A DNA stretch of 64,000 bases. Source: Paraneptunicella aestuarii (GTDB lineage: Bacteria; Pseudomonadota; Gammaproteobacteria; Enterobacterales; Alteromonadaceae). The DNA is taken from NCBI RefSeq assembly GCF_019900845.1, contig NZ_CP074570.1, positions 434,001-498,000 of the forward strand. Direction: 5' to 3'. The translations under genes and the position numbers were made by a program. The notes beneath the pieces are model-generated. The model searched no databases. It worked only from the letters and a program-made list of their open reading frames with translations, and was not told where the DNA came from. Positions 1 to 6,647 of the stretch are shown in pieces. Positions within the stretch are counted from its first letter, which is position 1. Each line of letters begins with the position of its first letter.

Positions 1-166
1 AACAGGAAATTGTGAGAACTTCCCATGTTGAATTAGTATGTATTGGCGGGGTAACCCGCTGATACAGTTACAAAAAGCGAAAACTTGTTAATTAACTGCG
101 AAACCTGTAGGAAACTACAAAGGTAAAATCGTTTAAAAACAGTAGGTTAAGTTATCGCTGGAAGTC
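1..166. other. Left flank without a recognisable gene
   Basis: I find no convincing reading frame, RNA gene or repeat here. What matters is that it directly abuts the tRNA-Phe 3' fragment, where an intact tRNA would show its acceptor, D-arm and 5' anticodon strand. The sequence ending at 166 matches none of these, so it is either the end of an integrated element or a rearranged flank. Confidence 0.4.
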
Positions 167-213
167 GATTGAAAATCCCCGTGTCGGTGGTTCGATTCCG
201 CCTCTGGGCACCA
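167..213 (+). other. 3' fragment of a tRNA-Phe gene, likely attachment-site half
   Basis: These 47 bases read as the anticodon-loop-to-CCA part of tRNA-Phe: the GATTGAAAATCCCC block carries a GAA anticodon and the 3' anticodon strand, followed by the variable loop, a T-arm with a GGTGG/CCGCC stem around TTCGATT, and the acceptor strand TCTGGGCA plus encoded CCA. The 5' half of the cloverleaf is missing upstream, so no functional tRNA can fold. A 3' tRNA duplicate of about this size is the usual footprint of a tyrosine-recombinase element integrated in a tRNA gene. The intact tRNA would then lie at the other end of the element, outside this window. Confidence 0.75.
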
Positions 214-327
214 TCTTTCTTAAGCTTTTCTTACTTTTCCATCAACAATATTTAATTTTCCTATTACGTTTTTCAAAAAACATCATTTCAGCTTGTTCCC
301 AATAGTAAAGATAATAATTTTCATTGT

Positions 328-338
328 GCAATTATTGC
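328..338. promoter_or_regulatory. Short palindrome upstream of the RelBE-like pair
   Basis: GCAAT-T-ATTGC is a perfect inverted repeat with 5-base arms, about 45 bases before the antitoxin start. Type II antitoxins usually repress their own promoters through such repeats, so this is a candidate operator. It is short and could be chance. Confidence 0.25.
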
Positions 339-381
339 TCTATGTTAATCTTTTAACCGAGTAGTAGTTGGAGTTTTGGAT

Positions 382-582
382 ATGAACAACCCTCAGGCTA
401 TACACCCTCAATACATCACGACAGAAGATGGCACTAAGACTTCTGTAATTCTTTCTATTGAAGAATATGAAAGTTTAATGGAAGACATTGCGGATTTGGC
501 GGCTGTAGCTGAGCGCCGAGAAGAAACCTTTGTTAGTCATGAAGACTTACTTAAAGAACTAAAAAAAGATGGATCCATATAG
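382..582 (+). CDS. Antitoxin of a RelE/ParE-type toxin-antitoxin pair
   Basis: A 66-residue acidic protein with the usual Phd/RelB antitoxin look: a short N-terminal beta segment (ITTEDGTKTSVILSIEEYE, residues about 12-30) followed by helices ending in a charged tail that would wrap the toxin. The ATG at 382 is chosen over an in-frame TTG two codons upstream because GGAG lies about nine bases before it. The toxin gene starts inside the last codons (14-base overlap), the normal arrangement for translational coupling. By family, it would neutralise the toxin and repress the operon. The subfamily (Phd/YefM versus RelB) is uncertain. Confidence 0.8.
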   Translation: MNNPQAIHPQYITTEDGTKTSVILSIEEYESLMEDIADLAAVAERREETFVSHEDLLKELKKDGSI

Positions 583-838
583 AATTGTTTGGAAGAAGTC
601 TGCAAGTAAAGAATTGCGTAAACTAGAACGAAAACATATTTCCTCCATAATCACAGCAATCGAAGGACTCGCTGCCAATCCATTTCCGGCTGGAAATAAA
701 AAGCTAATTGGAAGTGAACATACCTTCCGAATTCGAGTTTTAAACTACCGGGTTATCTATTCCGTTGAAAACAATGAATTGCTTATTGAAGTGATTCGAG
801 TTGGTCATAGGAAAGATGTGTACAGGGTTAAGTCATGA
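569..838 (+). CDS. RelE/ParE-family toxin
   Basis: An 89-residue basic protein with the RelE/ParE fold signature: N-terminal YRIVWKKSASKELRKLE, a central helical hairpin, then FRIRVLNYRVIYSVENNELLIEVIRVGHRKDVYR, where the Arg/Tyr/His-rich C-terminal strands match ribosome-dependent mRNA interferases of the RelE group. Full length for the family (about 85-95 residues). It overlaps the antitoxin gene upstream and converges on a transposase remnant whose stop overlaps its own last codons. RelE-like members cut mRNA in the ribosomal A site and ParE-like members inhibit gyrase. The VIRVGHRKDVY ending favours the RelE-like branch. Confidence 0.85.
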   Translation: MDPYRIVWKKSASKELRKLERKHISSIITAIEGLAANPFPAGNKKLIGSEHTFRIRVLNYRVIYSVENNELLIEVIRVGHRKDVYRVKS

Positions 839-1030
839 CTCTTGAATGAGGCAGCAGCATTCATTTCGTGTTCGATTAATTATTCCATCCCATCCACAAT
901 GGGTCATCACTCTTAACCGATAATTCTCAAAATTCCTGAAACCGTACGCTCTTCTCGATAGCATTTCCGTTTTCGTATGGAAATCTTCAGTTATGCCATT
1001 GCTTTTTCTAACTGCTGTTACTTTTCGGGG
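833..1030 (-). pseudogene. C-terminal remnant of an ISL3-family transposase
   Basis: Reading the minus strand from about 1027 to the TGA at 833-835 gives an open frame with FHTKTEMLSRRAYGFRNFEN, then YRLRVMTHCGWDGIINR. The AYGFRNFENYRLRV block is a hallmark of the extreme C-terminus of ISL3-type DDE transposases. Only about 60 residues remain. The catalytic core, terminal repeats and N-terminus are absent, cut off near the G-run at 1027-1033. The stub has no start codon of its own, so it is a dead insertion-sequence scar between two toxin-antitoxin loci. Confidence 0.75.
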
Positions 1031-1039
1031 GGGATTACA

Positions 1040-1315
1040 TTACCTACCAATACTAATCTCTAAATGCCCACCAAGCGCCTCAGCGTAGCGACTCAATGTT
1101 TTAATTGTTGGGTTGCCATTGGCGCTTTCTAACCGAGCGACAACGGATTGTTTGGTATTCATGCGTTTGGCTATTTCAGATTGGCTCAAGCCTGATTTTT
1201 CTCTTGCTTGTATGAGCACTTTGGCAAGGTTAAATTCGGCTTCAAGTTTGTTGTACTCTTGCTTGTACTCGTCGTCTTTTAGCCATTCTTTATGTAATTC
1301 AGTGATTCTGGTCAT
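1040..1315 (-). CDS. higA: HigA-type antitoxin, XRE-family DNA-binding protein
   Basis: A 91-residue protein with a helix-turn-helix of the XRE/HipB type: AREKSGLSQSEIAKRMNTKQ, then SVVARLESANGNPTIKTLSRYAEALGG (residues about 38-84). The N-terminal 35 residues are helical and charged. Size and layout fit HigA antitoxins encoded downstream of their toxin. The reading frame restored for the damaged toxin upstream overlaps this start by about 17 bases, typical of higBA. It would bind the palindrome at 1627-1644 and repress transcription. Because the partner toxin is frameshifted, this protein may now be an orphan repressor. Confidence 0.8.
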   Translation of the reverse strand: MTRITELHKEWLKDDEYKQEYNKLEAEFNLAKVLIQAREKSGLSQSEIAKRMNTKQSVVARLESANGNPTIKTLSRYAEALGGHLEISIGR

Positions 1316-1615
1316 GTTTCACTTCCTTAGCGCGTTCTAGCGCTAATTTGATTTCTTTACGCGGCGTTTTTTGAGTCTTTTTGATGAAGGCTCTTAATAC
1401 GATAATTCTTTTCTTGTGGGCTGTGATGTACAAGGCTCGTGATATGCCATCTTTGCCTTTAATTCGATATGCTTTATGTGAGGCTCTCGTACGTTCTCTA
1501 ATCCCACAGACTCGATAAGCTCAACGACTCGCACAAAACGTGCTTTCATATCCTTGGGTAGTGAAGCAATTTCTTCATCTACCAACTCATTCAATGTTTC
1601 GACTATCCATTTCAT
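1299..1615 (-). pseudogene. Frameshifted HigB/Gp49-type toxin
   Basis: The frame opens with MKWIVETLNELVDEEIASLP and continues to VREPHIKH, normal for the phage-derived Gp49-like/HigB toxin family, then runs into unrelated residues and a stop at 1394. Shifting frame near 1480-1490 recovers the family's expected end: YRIKGKDGISRALYITAHKK, then RIIVLRAFIKKTQKTPRKEI and a stop at about 1299. A few residues normally found between the two halves are also absent, which suggests a short deletion, perhaps across the AAAGCAT-like sequence there. The toxin is therefore probably inactive unless the shift is a sequencing error or is bypassed. Confidence 0.75.
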
Positions 1616-1626
1616 AGGTTCTACAG

Positions 1627-1644
1627 TATAGCATATATGCTATA
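1627..1644. promoter_or_regulatory. Perfect 18-base palindrome, probable HigA operator
   Basis: TATAGCATATATGCTATA is its own reverse complement and lies 12 bases upstream of the minus-strand toxin start. Its TATA-rich arms would overlap the -10 region. HigA antitoxins bind such palindromes at their own promoters, so this is the likely autoregulatory site. Binding itself is inferred. Confidence 0.6.
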
Positions 1645-1664
1645 TTCTCAAGTTTAAAATCAAA

Positions 1665-1890
1665 ACGCATTGTTGCCCCCTGCCGGGGGCGCAGTTCTCC
1701 CAAATCCGAGTGACGCTGAATTGTTGGCTCGATGAATTTCTCGCTTGTTACGGCGAGGCGGGGAATTCTCCTTCACACGATGACGGTGGAAGCCCTGCGA
1801 GGCATAGGTTGCGAACCTTAGGACGTGCAAACTACCACCGCCACGGGTGACCAATTCGTGGAAATGCGCTTGCACTCGGGAGCGTAACAT
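1665..1890. other. GC-rich, structure-prone segment of unknown origin
   Basis: About 225 bases that are clearly more GC-rich than both flanks. They contain several self-complementary stretches: CCCC-CTGCC-GGGG near 1677-1690, AGGTT-GCG-AACCT near 1805-1817, and GGTGG/CCACC partners about 50 bases apart around 1784 and 1836. A 76-codon minus-strand frame spans it, but it is rich in Arg, His, Pro and Gly and looks like out-of-frame translation of GC-rich DNA rather than a protein. It sits between the toxin-antitoxin scar and the glycan cluster. It could be a decayed mobile element or a structured RNA. Confidence 0.4.
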
Positions 1891-2091
1891 GTCTATCTTT
1901 CATTAAGTTGTTTTTAGTTTCCAAAAGGATACTTTTCACTTTCTTGTATACAAGCTCTGAGAGCATGCTTAGGCATAACCAATACTTTTTCTTCAACAGG
2001 ATGAATTGCTTTCCTAAGAGATGTACTATGCTAGTTACTTACCCAAGTGGTGAGTGCAGTATTAGCAGTATCAAGAGAAGCGATAATAAGA

Positions 2092-3147
2092 ATGATAAAA
2101 AATTGGAAAAATGCGCTGGTATTTCCCGATTGTTCTATTAGAGAAGTCGTCAAAATTATCGACAGGGAGTCAATGAGGGCAGCTTTCATTGTTGATCAAG
2201 AAGAGAAGCTGCTTGGCGTTGTAACTGATGGCGATGTACGGCGTGCTCTACTAAAAAATATTGATTTTGACACGCCTGTACAAGAGATCATGAATTCTCG
2301 CCCTTTGACTTGCACCCCATGCCAAAGTCGTCAAACCATCAAGTCTATTATCGAGCAGCATAAACTATTGCACATGCCTATTGTCAGTGATGGCAAGATT
2401 GTTGATGTAGTCACTCTCGAAGATTTTTCGGCAATGGCACGGATTGATAATCCTGTTTTTATCATGGCGGGAGGGTTTGGTTCTCGATTAAGTCCCCTAA
2501 CTGATGATTGCCCTAAACCTATGCTAAATGTAGGCGGCAAGCCCATTCTTGAAAGTATTATTTCGCGCTTTATTCAGCAAGGCTTCTATAAGTTTTATAT
2601 ATCGGTTTATTACAAGTCCGAGATAATTACTTCATATTTTGGTGATGGCAGTTCCCTGGGGATTGAAATTCACTATATTAATGAAACTAAACCATTAGGT
2701 ACGGCAGGCGCTTTAGGTCTACTTCCTGCCAATTTGCCCAGGTTACCTATGATTTTGATTAATGCTGATATTTTAACTTTAGTTAATATCCAGCAGTTAC
2801 TTGATTATCACACTCAAAACCCTGCCATTGCTACTATGTGCGTTCAGCAGTATGAGTATGCCATTCCTTATGGTGTCGTTGAGTTTAATGAAGGTCAAGT
2901 AACGTCAATTAAAGAGAAACCTTCTTACAGTGTTTTTGTTAACGCCGGTATTTATGTATTGGAGCCAGAATTTATTCATAGCGTTGAGCATAATAAACAT
3001 ATTGATATGCCAGATTTGGTAAATCGTAAAATTGAGTCTGGTGAACAAGTGAATGTGTATCCTTTGCGTGATTATTGGCTTGATATTGGCAGAAAACAGG
3101 ACTTTGAAAAAGCGCAAATTGAATACTACCAAGTCTTTGATGAATAA
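2092..3147 (+). CDS. ptmE: CBS-domain nucleotidyltransferase, PtmE type
   Basis: A 351-residue protein with two CBS domains (about residues 1-120) joined to a sugar-1-phosphate nucleotidyltransferase domain (about 122-345). The nucleotide-binding signature FIMAGGFGSRLSPLTDDCPK is intact, as are the downstream YINETKPLGTAGAL and VNAGIYVLEP motifs. In the Campylobacter legionaminate pathway PtmE makes GDP-glucosamine from glucosamine-1-phosphate, and this domain order is its signature. The ATG at 2092 is preferred over a GTG 15 codons upstream because homologues begin with the (M)KNWK-like sequence seen here. It is the first gene of the glycan cluster. The sugar specificity is inferred from the family. 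Confidence 0.75.
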   Translation: MIKNWKNALVFPDCSIREVVKIIDRESMRAAFIVDQEEKLLGVVTDGDVRRALLKNIDFDTPVQEIMNSRPLTCTPCQSRQTIKSIIEQHKLLHMPIVSDGKIVDVVTLEDFSAMARIDNPVFIMAGGFGSRLSPLTDDCPKPMLNVGGKPILESIISRFIQQGFYKFYISVYYKSEIITSYFGDGSSLGIEIHYINETKPLGTAGALGLLPANLPRLPMILINADILTLVNIQQLLDYHTQNPAIATMCVQQYEYAIPYGVVEFNEGQVTSIKEKPSYSVFVNAGIYVLEPEFIHSVEHNKHIDMPDLVNRKIESGEQVNVYPLRDYWLDIGRKQDFEKAQIEYYQVFDE

Positions 3148-3173
3148 GATTATTTCTCTGGATCCGTATTGAT

Positions 3174-3872
3174 ATGATTGCTGGAAAAAAGGTGTTGGCA
3201 GTGATTCCTGCTCGTGGTGGTTCGAAAGGATTGCCAGGGAAGAATATAAGGGAATTGCATGGTAAACCTCTAATTGTGTGGTCAATTGAGCTGGCGAATC
3301 AGTCAGCAACGATTGATAGGGTTGTTGTTTCAACTGATGACGAACATATAGTCAGAATTGCAGAACAAGCTGGAGCGGATGTGCCTTTCCTGCGTCCCGC
3401 AGAATTGGCAACGGACTTTTCTCCCACAAAAGATGCGTTGGTACACTGCCTTGATAATCTGCCGGAGTCTTACGATATCCTGGTTTTGCTCCAACCCACT
3501 TCTCCTTTACGAACTCGAAAAACTCTAGAGGCTTGCATTTCATTATGTGCCGAATCCGATAAAACCGTTATTTCAGTCTCAAAGAACAAAAAAGCGGTGG
3601 AATGGATGTTCTATCGTCATGAGAATGGTTTGGAATATGTATTGGGGGATGCAAATCGACCAACGCGAAGGCAATACTGTAAACCAGTGTATTACGTTGA
3701 TGGCTGCGTTTACTGTATGCCCGTTGCCGGGTTTAAAGATAGCACCGTTATTTTTGATGAAAACTCACTTACCGTTGTATCAGAAGAACAAGAGTCGGTG
3801 GATATTGATAGCATTTCAGATTTTGAATATTGCGAGTATTTGTTTAAGAGGAAAGAGTTGAATGACAATTAA
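3174..3872 (+). CDS. legF: CMP-nonulosonate (legionaminate/sialate) cytidylyltransferase
   Basis: A 232-residue cytidylyltransferase of the NeuA/LegF/PseF family. The N-terminal VIPARGGSKGLPGKNIRELH is the CTP-binding signature, followed by VVVSTDDEHIVRIAEQAGAD and LLQPTSPLRT. It activates a nine-carbon sugar acid as its CMP derivative for transfer to the surface glycan. Full length for the family. It overlaps the next gene by 11 bases. PtmE next door favours legionaminate over N-acetylneuraminate, but sequence alone cannot separate LegF from NeuA with certainty. Confidence 0.8.
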   Translation: MIAGKKVLAVIPARGGSKGLPGKNIRELHGKPLIVWSIELANQSATIDRVVVSTDDEHIVRIAEQAGADVPFLRPAELATDFSPTKDALVHCLDNLPESYDILVLLQPTSPLRTRKTLEACISLCAESDKTVISVSKNKKAVEWMFYRHENGLEYVLGDANRPTRRQYCKPVYYVDGCVYCMPVAGFKDSTVIFDENSLTVVSEEQESVDIDSISDFEYCEYLFKRKELNDN

Positions 3873-5169
3873 GGCGCCAAGTCAGGTTGATTATTCAAAA
3901 TTTGAGCCCGAAGCCGAGATTACGGAAACCAAATATGGTTTGCCATTAGAGGTTAAGTATTGCAAACGTTGTGTCATCTCAAATCAACGACCTAACTCAG
4001 CGCTTGAATATAAACACAATAAAGACTCTAAAAAGAAAACCATCAATTTTACAGAAGAGGGTATTTGTGAGGCTTGTGTTCAGGCTGAGCGCAAGAAAAA
4101 GATCATCAACTGGGAAGAGCGTGATCAGCAGTTAAGAGAATTATGTAATCGCTATCGTAAGCATGATGGTAGTTATGACTGCCTGGTTCCCGGCTCTGGT
4201 GGCAAAGACAGTTTCTATGCCGCTTATAAATTGAAGTATGAGTATGGTATGAACCCTTTAACCGTAACCTGGGCTCCGCATATTTATACCGACTGGGGAT
4301 ACAAGAACTTTCATGCATGGATTAATGCGGGCTTCGATAATCAACTGGTTACACCGAATGGGCGAATTCACCGGTTGCTAACCCGTTTAGCGGTTGATGT
4401 TCTGTTTCACCCATTCCAGCCTTTTATGTTAGGGCAGAAATTCCTCGCACCTAAACTGGCTGCTCAGCTCAATATTCCATTGGTCTTCTTTGGTGAAAAC
4501 GAGGCGGAATACGGCAACCCCATTGCCGATAATGACTCAGCTTTGCGTGACAAGCGCTATTTCACTACAGAAGATCGTAACAAGGTCATGATTGGTGGCG
4601 TCAGTGTGCAGGAATTGGAAGAGGAATTTGGAGTCACGAAGAACGAACTATCTCCTTATATGCCTGCTGATCCTCAAATTATCCATGATGCTGCTGTTGA
4701 AGTGCATTATCTGGGTTACTACCTGAAATGGCATCCGCAGAGTTGCTATTACTACGCTGTTGAACATGGTGGATTTCAGGCTTCACCGGAGAGAACCACA
4801 GGCACTTATAGTAAATACAATAGTATCGATGACAAGATCGACGATTTTCACTACCACACATCCGGCGTTAAGTTTGGTATTGGCCGTGCGACCTATGATG
4901 CTGCTCAAGAAATTCGCTCTGGCGACATTACCCGTGAAGAAGGCGTGGCACTGGTTCACCGGTATGATCATGAATATCCAGAACGTTTTGCTGATGAAGT
5001 GTTTGATTATTTATCAATAAAAGAAAGCGAATTGCCTGCGGCCTACAAACAATTCGAAGAACCTACCTTTACCCGGGAATATTACGAAAAACTGGCTGAC
5101 AGCTACCGTTCACCACATTTATGGATGAAAGAAAATGGAGTGTGGAAACTCCGCCATACGGTGAAGTAA
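3862..5169 (+). CDS. N-acetyl sugar amidotransferase (WbpG/PseA-like)
   Basis: A 435-residue PP-loop ATPase of the N-acetyl sugar amidotransferase family. Two CxxC pairs (CKRC at 34-37, CEAC at 69-72) would bind zinc, and the PP-loop SGGKDS lies at 112-117. Family members (WbpG in Pseudomonas, PseA in Campylobacter) turn an acetamido group of a sugar into an acetamidino group, using ammonia delivered by a HisH/HisF-like pair. Exactly that pair follows, with only a few bases between stop and start. The expected product is an amidino-modified nonulosonic acid or related sugar. The substrate cannot be read from sequence. Confidence 0.85.
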   Translation: MTIKAPSQVDYSKFEPEAEITETKYGLPLEVKYCKRCVISNQRPNSALEYKHNKDSKKKTINFTEEGICEACVQAERKKKIINWEERDQQLRELCNRYRKHDGSYDCLVPGSGGKDSFYAAYKLKYEYGMNPLTVTWAPHIYTDWGYKNFHAWINAGFDNQLVTPNGRIHRLLTRLAVDVLFHPFQPFMLGQKFLAPKLAAQLNIPLVFFGENEAEYGNPIADNDSALRDKRYFTTEDRNKVMIGGVSVQELEEEFGVTKNELSPYMPADPQIIHDAAVEVHYLGYYLKWHPQSCYYYAVEHGGFQASPERTTGTYSKYNSIDDKIDDFHYHTSGVKFGIGRATYDAAQEIRSGDITREEGVALVHRYDHEYPERFADEVFDYLSIKESELPAAYKQFEEPTFTREYYEKLADSYRSPHLWMKENGVWKLRHTVK

Positions 5170-5172
5170 TTG

Positions 5173-5931
5173 ATGAGAAATATACGTGTTATTGCGCGTT
5201 TGGATGTAAAGGGGCCGAACCTGATTAAAGGCATCCACCTTGAAGGTTTACGAGTTGTGGGCGATCCACATGCCTTCTCAAACGATTATTTCAATCAAGG
5301 CATCGACGAGATCATTTATATGGACGCCGTGGCTTCTTTATATGGTCGCAACAGCCTGACTGAAATTGTTGAGAGCATGTCTCGAAATATCTTCATTCCT
5401 ATTACTGTCGGTGGTGGTATTCGTAGTGTTGATGATGCATGGGCTTTGTTCCGTAGTGGTGCTGACAAAGTTGCTTTGAATACGGCTGCCATCGCTAATC
5501 CGGAATTAATCACTTTAATTTCCCAGCGTTTTGGTAATCAGGCTGTGGTTGTTTCCATTGAGGCAAAAGCCAAGCCTGGCGGTAAGTGGGAAGCTTATGT
5601 GGATAATGGTCGTGAAAAGACAGGCGTTGATGTTGTTACATGGGCAAAAGAAGTCGAGCGTTTGGGCGCTGGTGAGATATTACTGACTTCTGTGGATAAA
5701 GAAGGAACTCAACGAGGCTTTGATTTGCCGCTTATTAAAAGCGTGAGTAATGAGGTGAATATTCCTGTTATCGCAAGCGGTGGAATGGGTTCTCTGCAAG
5801 ATTTTAAAGCCTGTGTTCTTGATGCCAATGCCGATGCAGTCGCCATTGCTCATATGCTGCATTATAAGAAGTTGTCTGTGAGCGATATTAAAGCTTTCGC
5901 GTTGTCCAACGGCATTCCAGTGAGGCCATAA
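5173..5931 (+). CDS. hisF2: HisF-like cyclase paralogue of the sugar amidotransferase
   Basis: A (beta/alpha)8-barrel protein of HisF length (252 residues). The N-terminal phosphate-site region ([15 protein letters not shown]) and the [27 protein letters not shown] and [10 protein letters not shown] loops are conserved. The second catalytic aspartate of histidine-pathway HisF (context VVAIDAK) is glutamate here (VVSIEAK). With its place between the amidotransferase and the glutaminase, this marks it as a specialised paralogue that channels ammonia rather than a histidine enzyme. The ATG at 5173 is taken rather than the TTG at 5170. Its stop directly precedes the next start. Confidence 0.85.
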   Translation: MRNIRVIARLDVKGPNLIKGIHLEGLRVVGDPHAFSNDYFNQGIDEIIYMDAVASLYGRNSLTEIVESMSRNIFIPITVGGGIRSVDDAWALFRSGADKVALNTAAIANPELITLISQRFGNQAVVVSIEAKAKPGGKWEAYVDNGREKTGVDVVTWAKEVERLGAGEILLTSVDKEGTQRGFDLPLIKSVSNEVNIPVIASGGMGSLQDFKACVLDANADAVAIAHMLHYKKLSVSDIKAFALSNGIPVRP

Positions 5932-6579
5932 GTGAAGGCGTTTGAGCAAGAAAAAGCATCAAGTCGAGTGACAGTGATTGACTATCAGTGTGGCAATCTG
6001 AGAAGTGTCGAGCAAGCGTTGCTTCACTGTGGCGCAGAAGTAGAAGTAACGTCTGATCCTCAAAAGGTGTTAAACGCAGATAAATTGATTCTACCCGGTG
6101 TCGGCGCTTATCCGGTCGGAATGTCGCATTTGAAAGACTTGGGATTGGTAGAACCGATATTGCATAAAGCCCGGCAGGGAACGCCTTTATTGGGGATTTG
6201 CCTGGGTATGCAGTTATTGTTCGAGCATAGTGGAGAACATGGTGGAGCCAATGGGCTTGGTTTGATTAAAGGCCAGGTAAAGCGTATTCAAGCAAACGAG
6301 ACCAGAACCGAGACCAGAACAAAGCTGCCGCATATTGGTTGGAATGAGATCACCATTCAGAAAGATAATTGCTTACTTTGTGATACCGATTATTTCTACT
6401 TTGTTCATACTTATGCTGCTATTCCCGAAGATCCTGAGGCAATTCTGGCGTCTTCAATGTATGGCGATGTTGAATTTTGTGCAGCCGTTTCCAGTGGTAA
6501 TGTATGGGGAATGCAATTTCATCCAGAGAACAGCTCCACACAAGGTTTGAGTATTCTGTCTCGTTTTGTGCAATTGTAA
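5932..6579 (+). CDS. hisH2: HisH-like glutamine amidotransferase subunit
   Basis: A class I glutaminase of 215 residues. The nucleophile Cys90 lies in LLGICLGMQLLFE, and the catalytic His197 and Glu199 are in GMQFHPENSS. It would hydrolyse glutamine and pass ammonia through the HisF-like barrel to the WbpG-like enzyme. The GTG start at 5932 follows the stop of the HisF-like gene with no gap, so the two are translationally coupled. A pathway-specific paralogue is the best reading, because no histidine genes are nearby. Confidence 0.85.
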   Translation: MKAFEQEKASSRVTVIDYQCGNLRSVEQALLHCGAEVEVTSDPQKVLNADKLILPGVGAYPVGMSHLKDLGLVEPILHKARQGTPLLGICLGMQLLFEHSGEHGGANGLGLIKGQVKRIQANETRTETRTKLPHIGWNEITIQKDNCLLCDTDYFYFVHTYAAIPEDPEAILASSMYGDVEFCAAVSSGNVWGMQFHPENSSTQGLSILSRFVQL

Positions 6580-6647
6580 TGACCTCATGAGCGATACTTT
6601 GAATCCAGTCCTCCAACATTTTGTAGATAGTTTTTGTGGCTGCTTTT

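Noticed and set aside
167..213. Complete tRNA-Phe gene
   Set aside because: The acceptor 5' strand, D-arm and 5' anticodon strand are absent upstream.
1660..1890. 76-codon minus-strand frame in the GC-rich segment
   Set aside because: Composition is Arg/His/Pro/Gly rich as expected of a shadow frame in GC-rich DNA, with no family motifs.
1908..2141. 77-codon plus-strand frame before ptmE
   Set aside because: It overlaps the supported ptmE start, has no ribosome site or family match, and is hydrophobic by chance in AT-rich DNA.
5173..6579. Histidine biosynthesis hisF and hisH
   Set aside because: The HisF catalytic substitution, order and immediate link to the sugar amidotransferase point to glycan paralogues.
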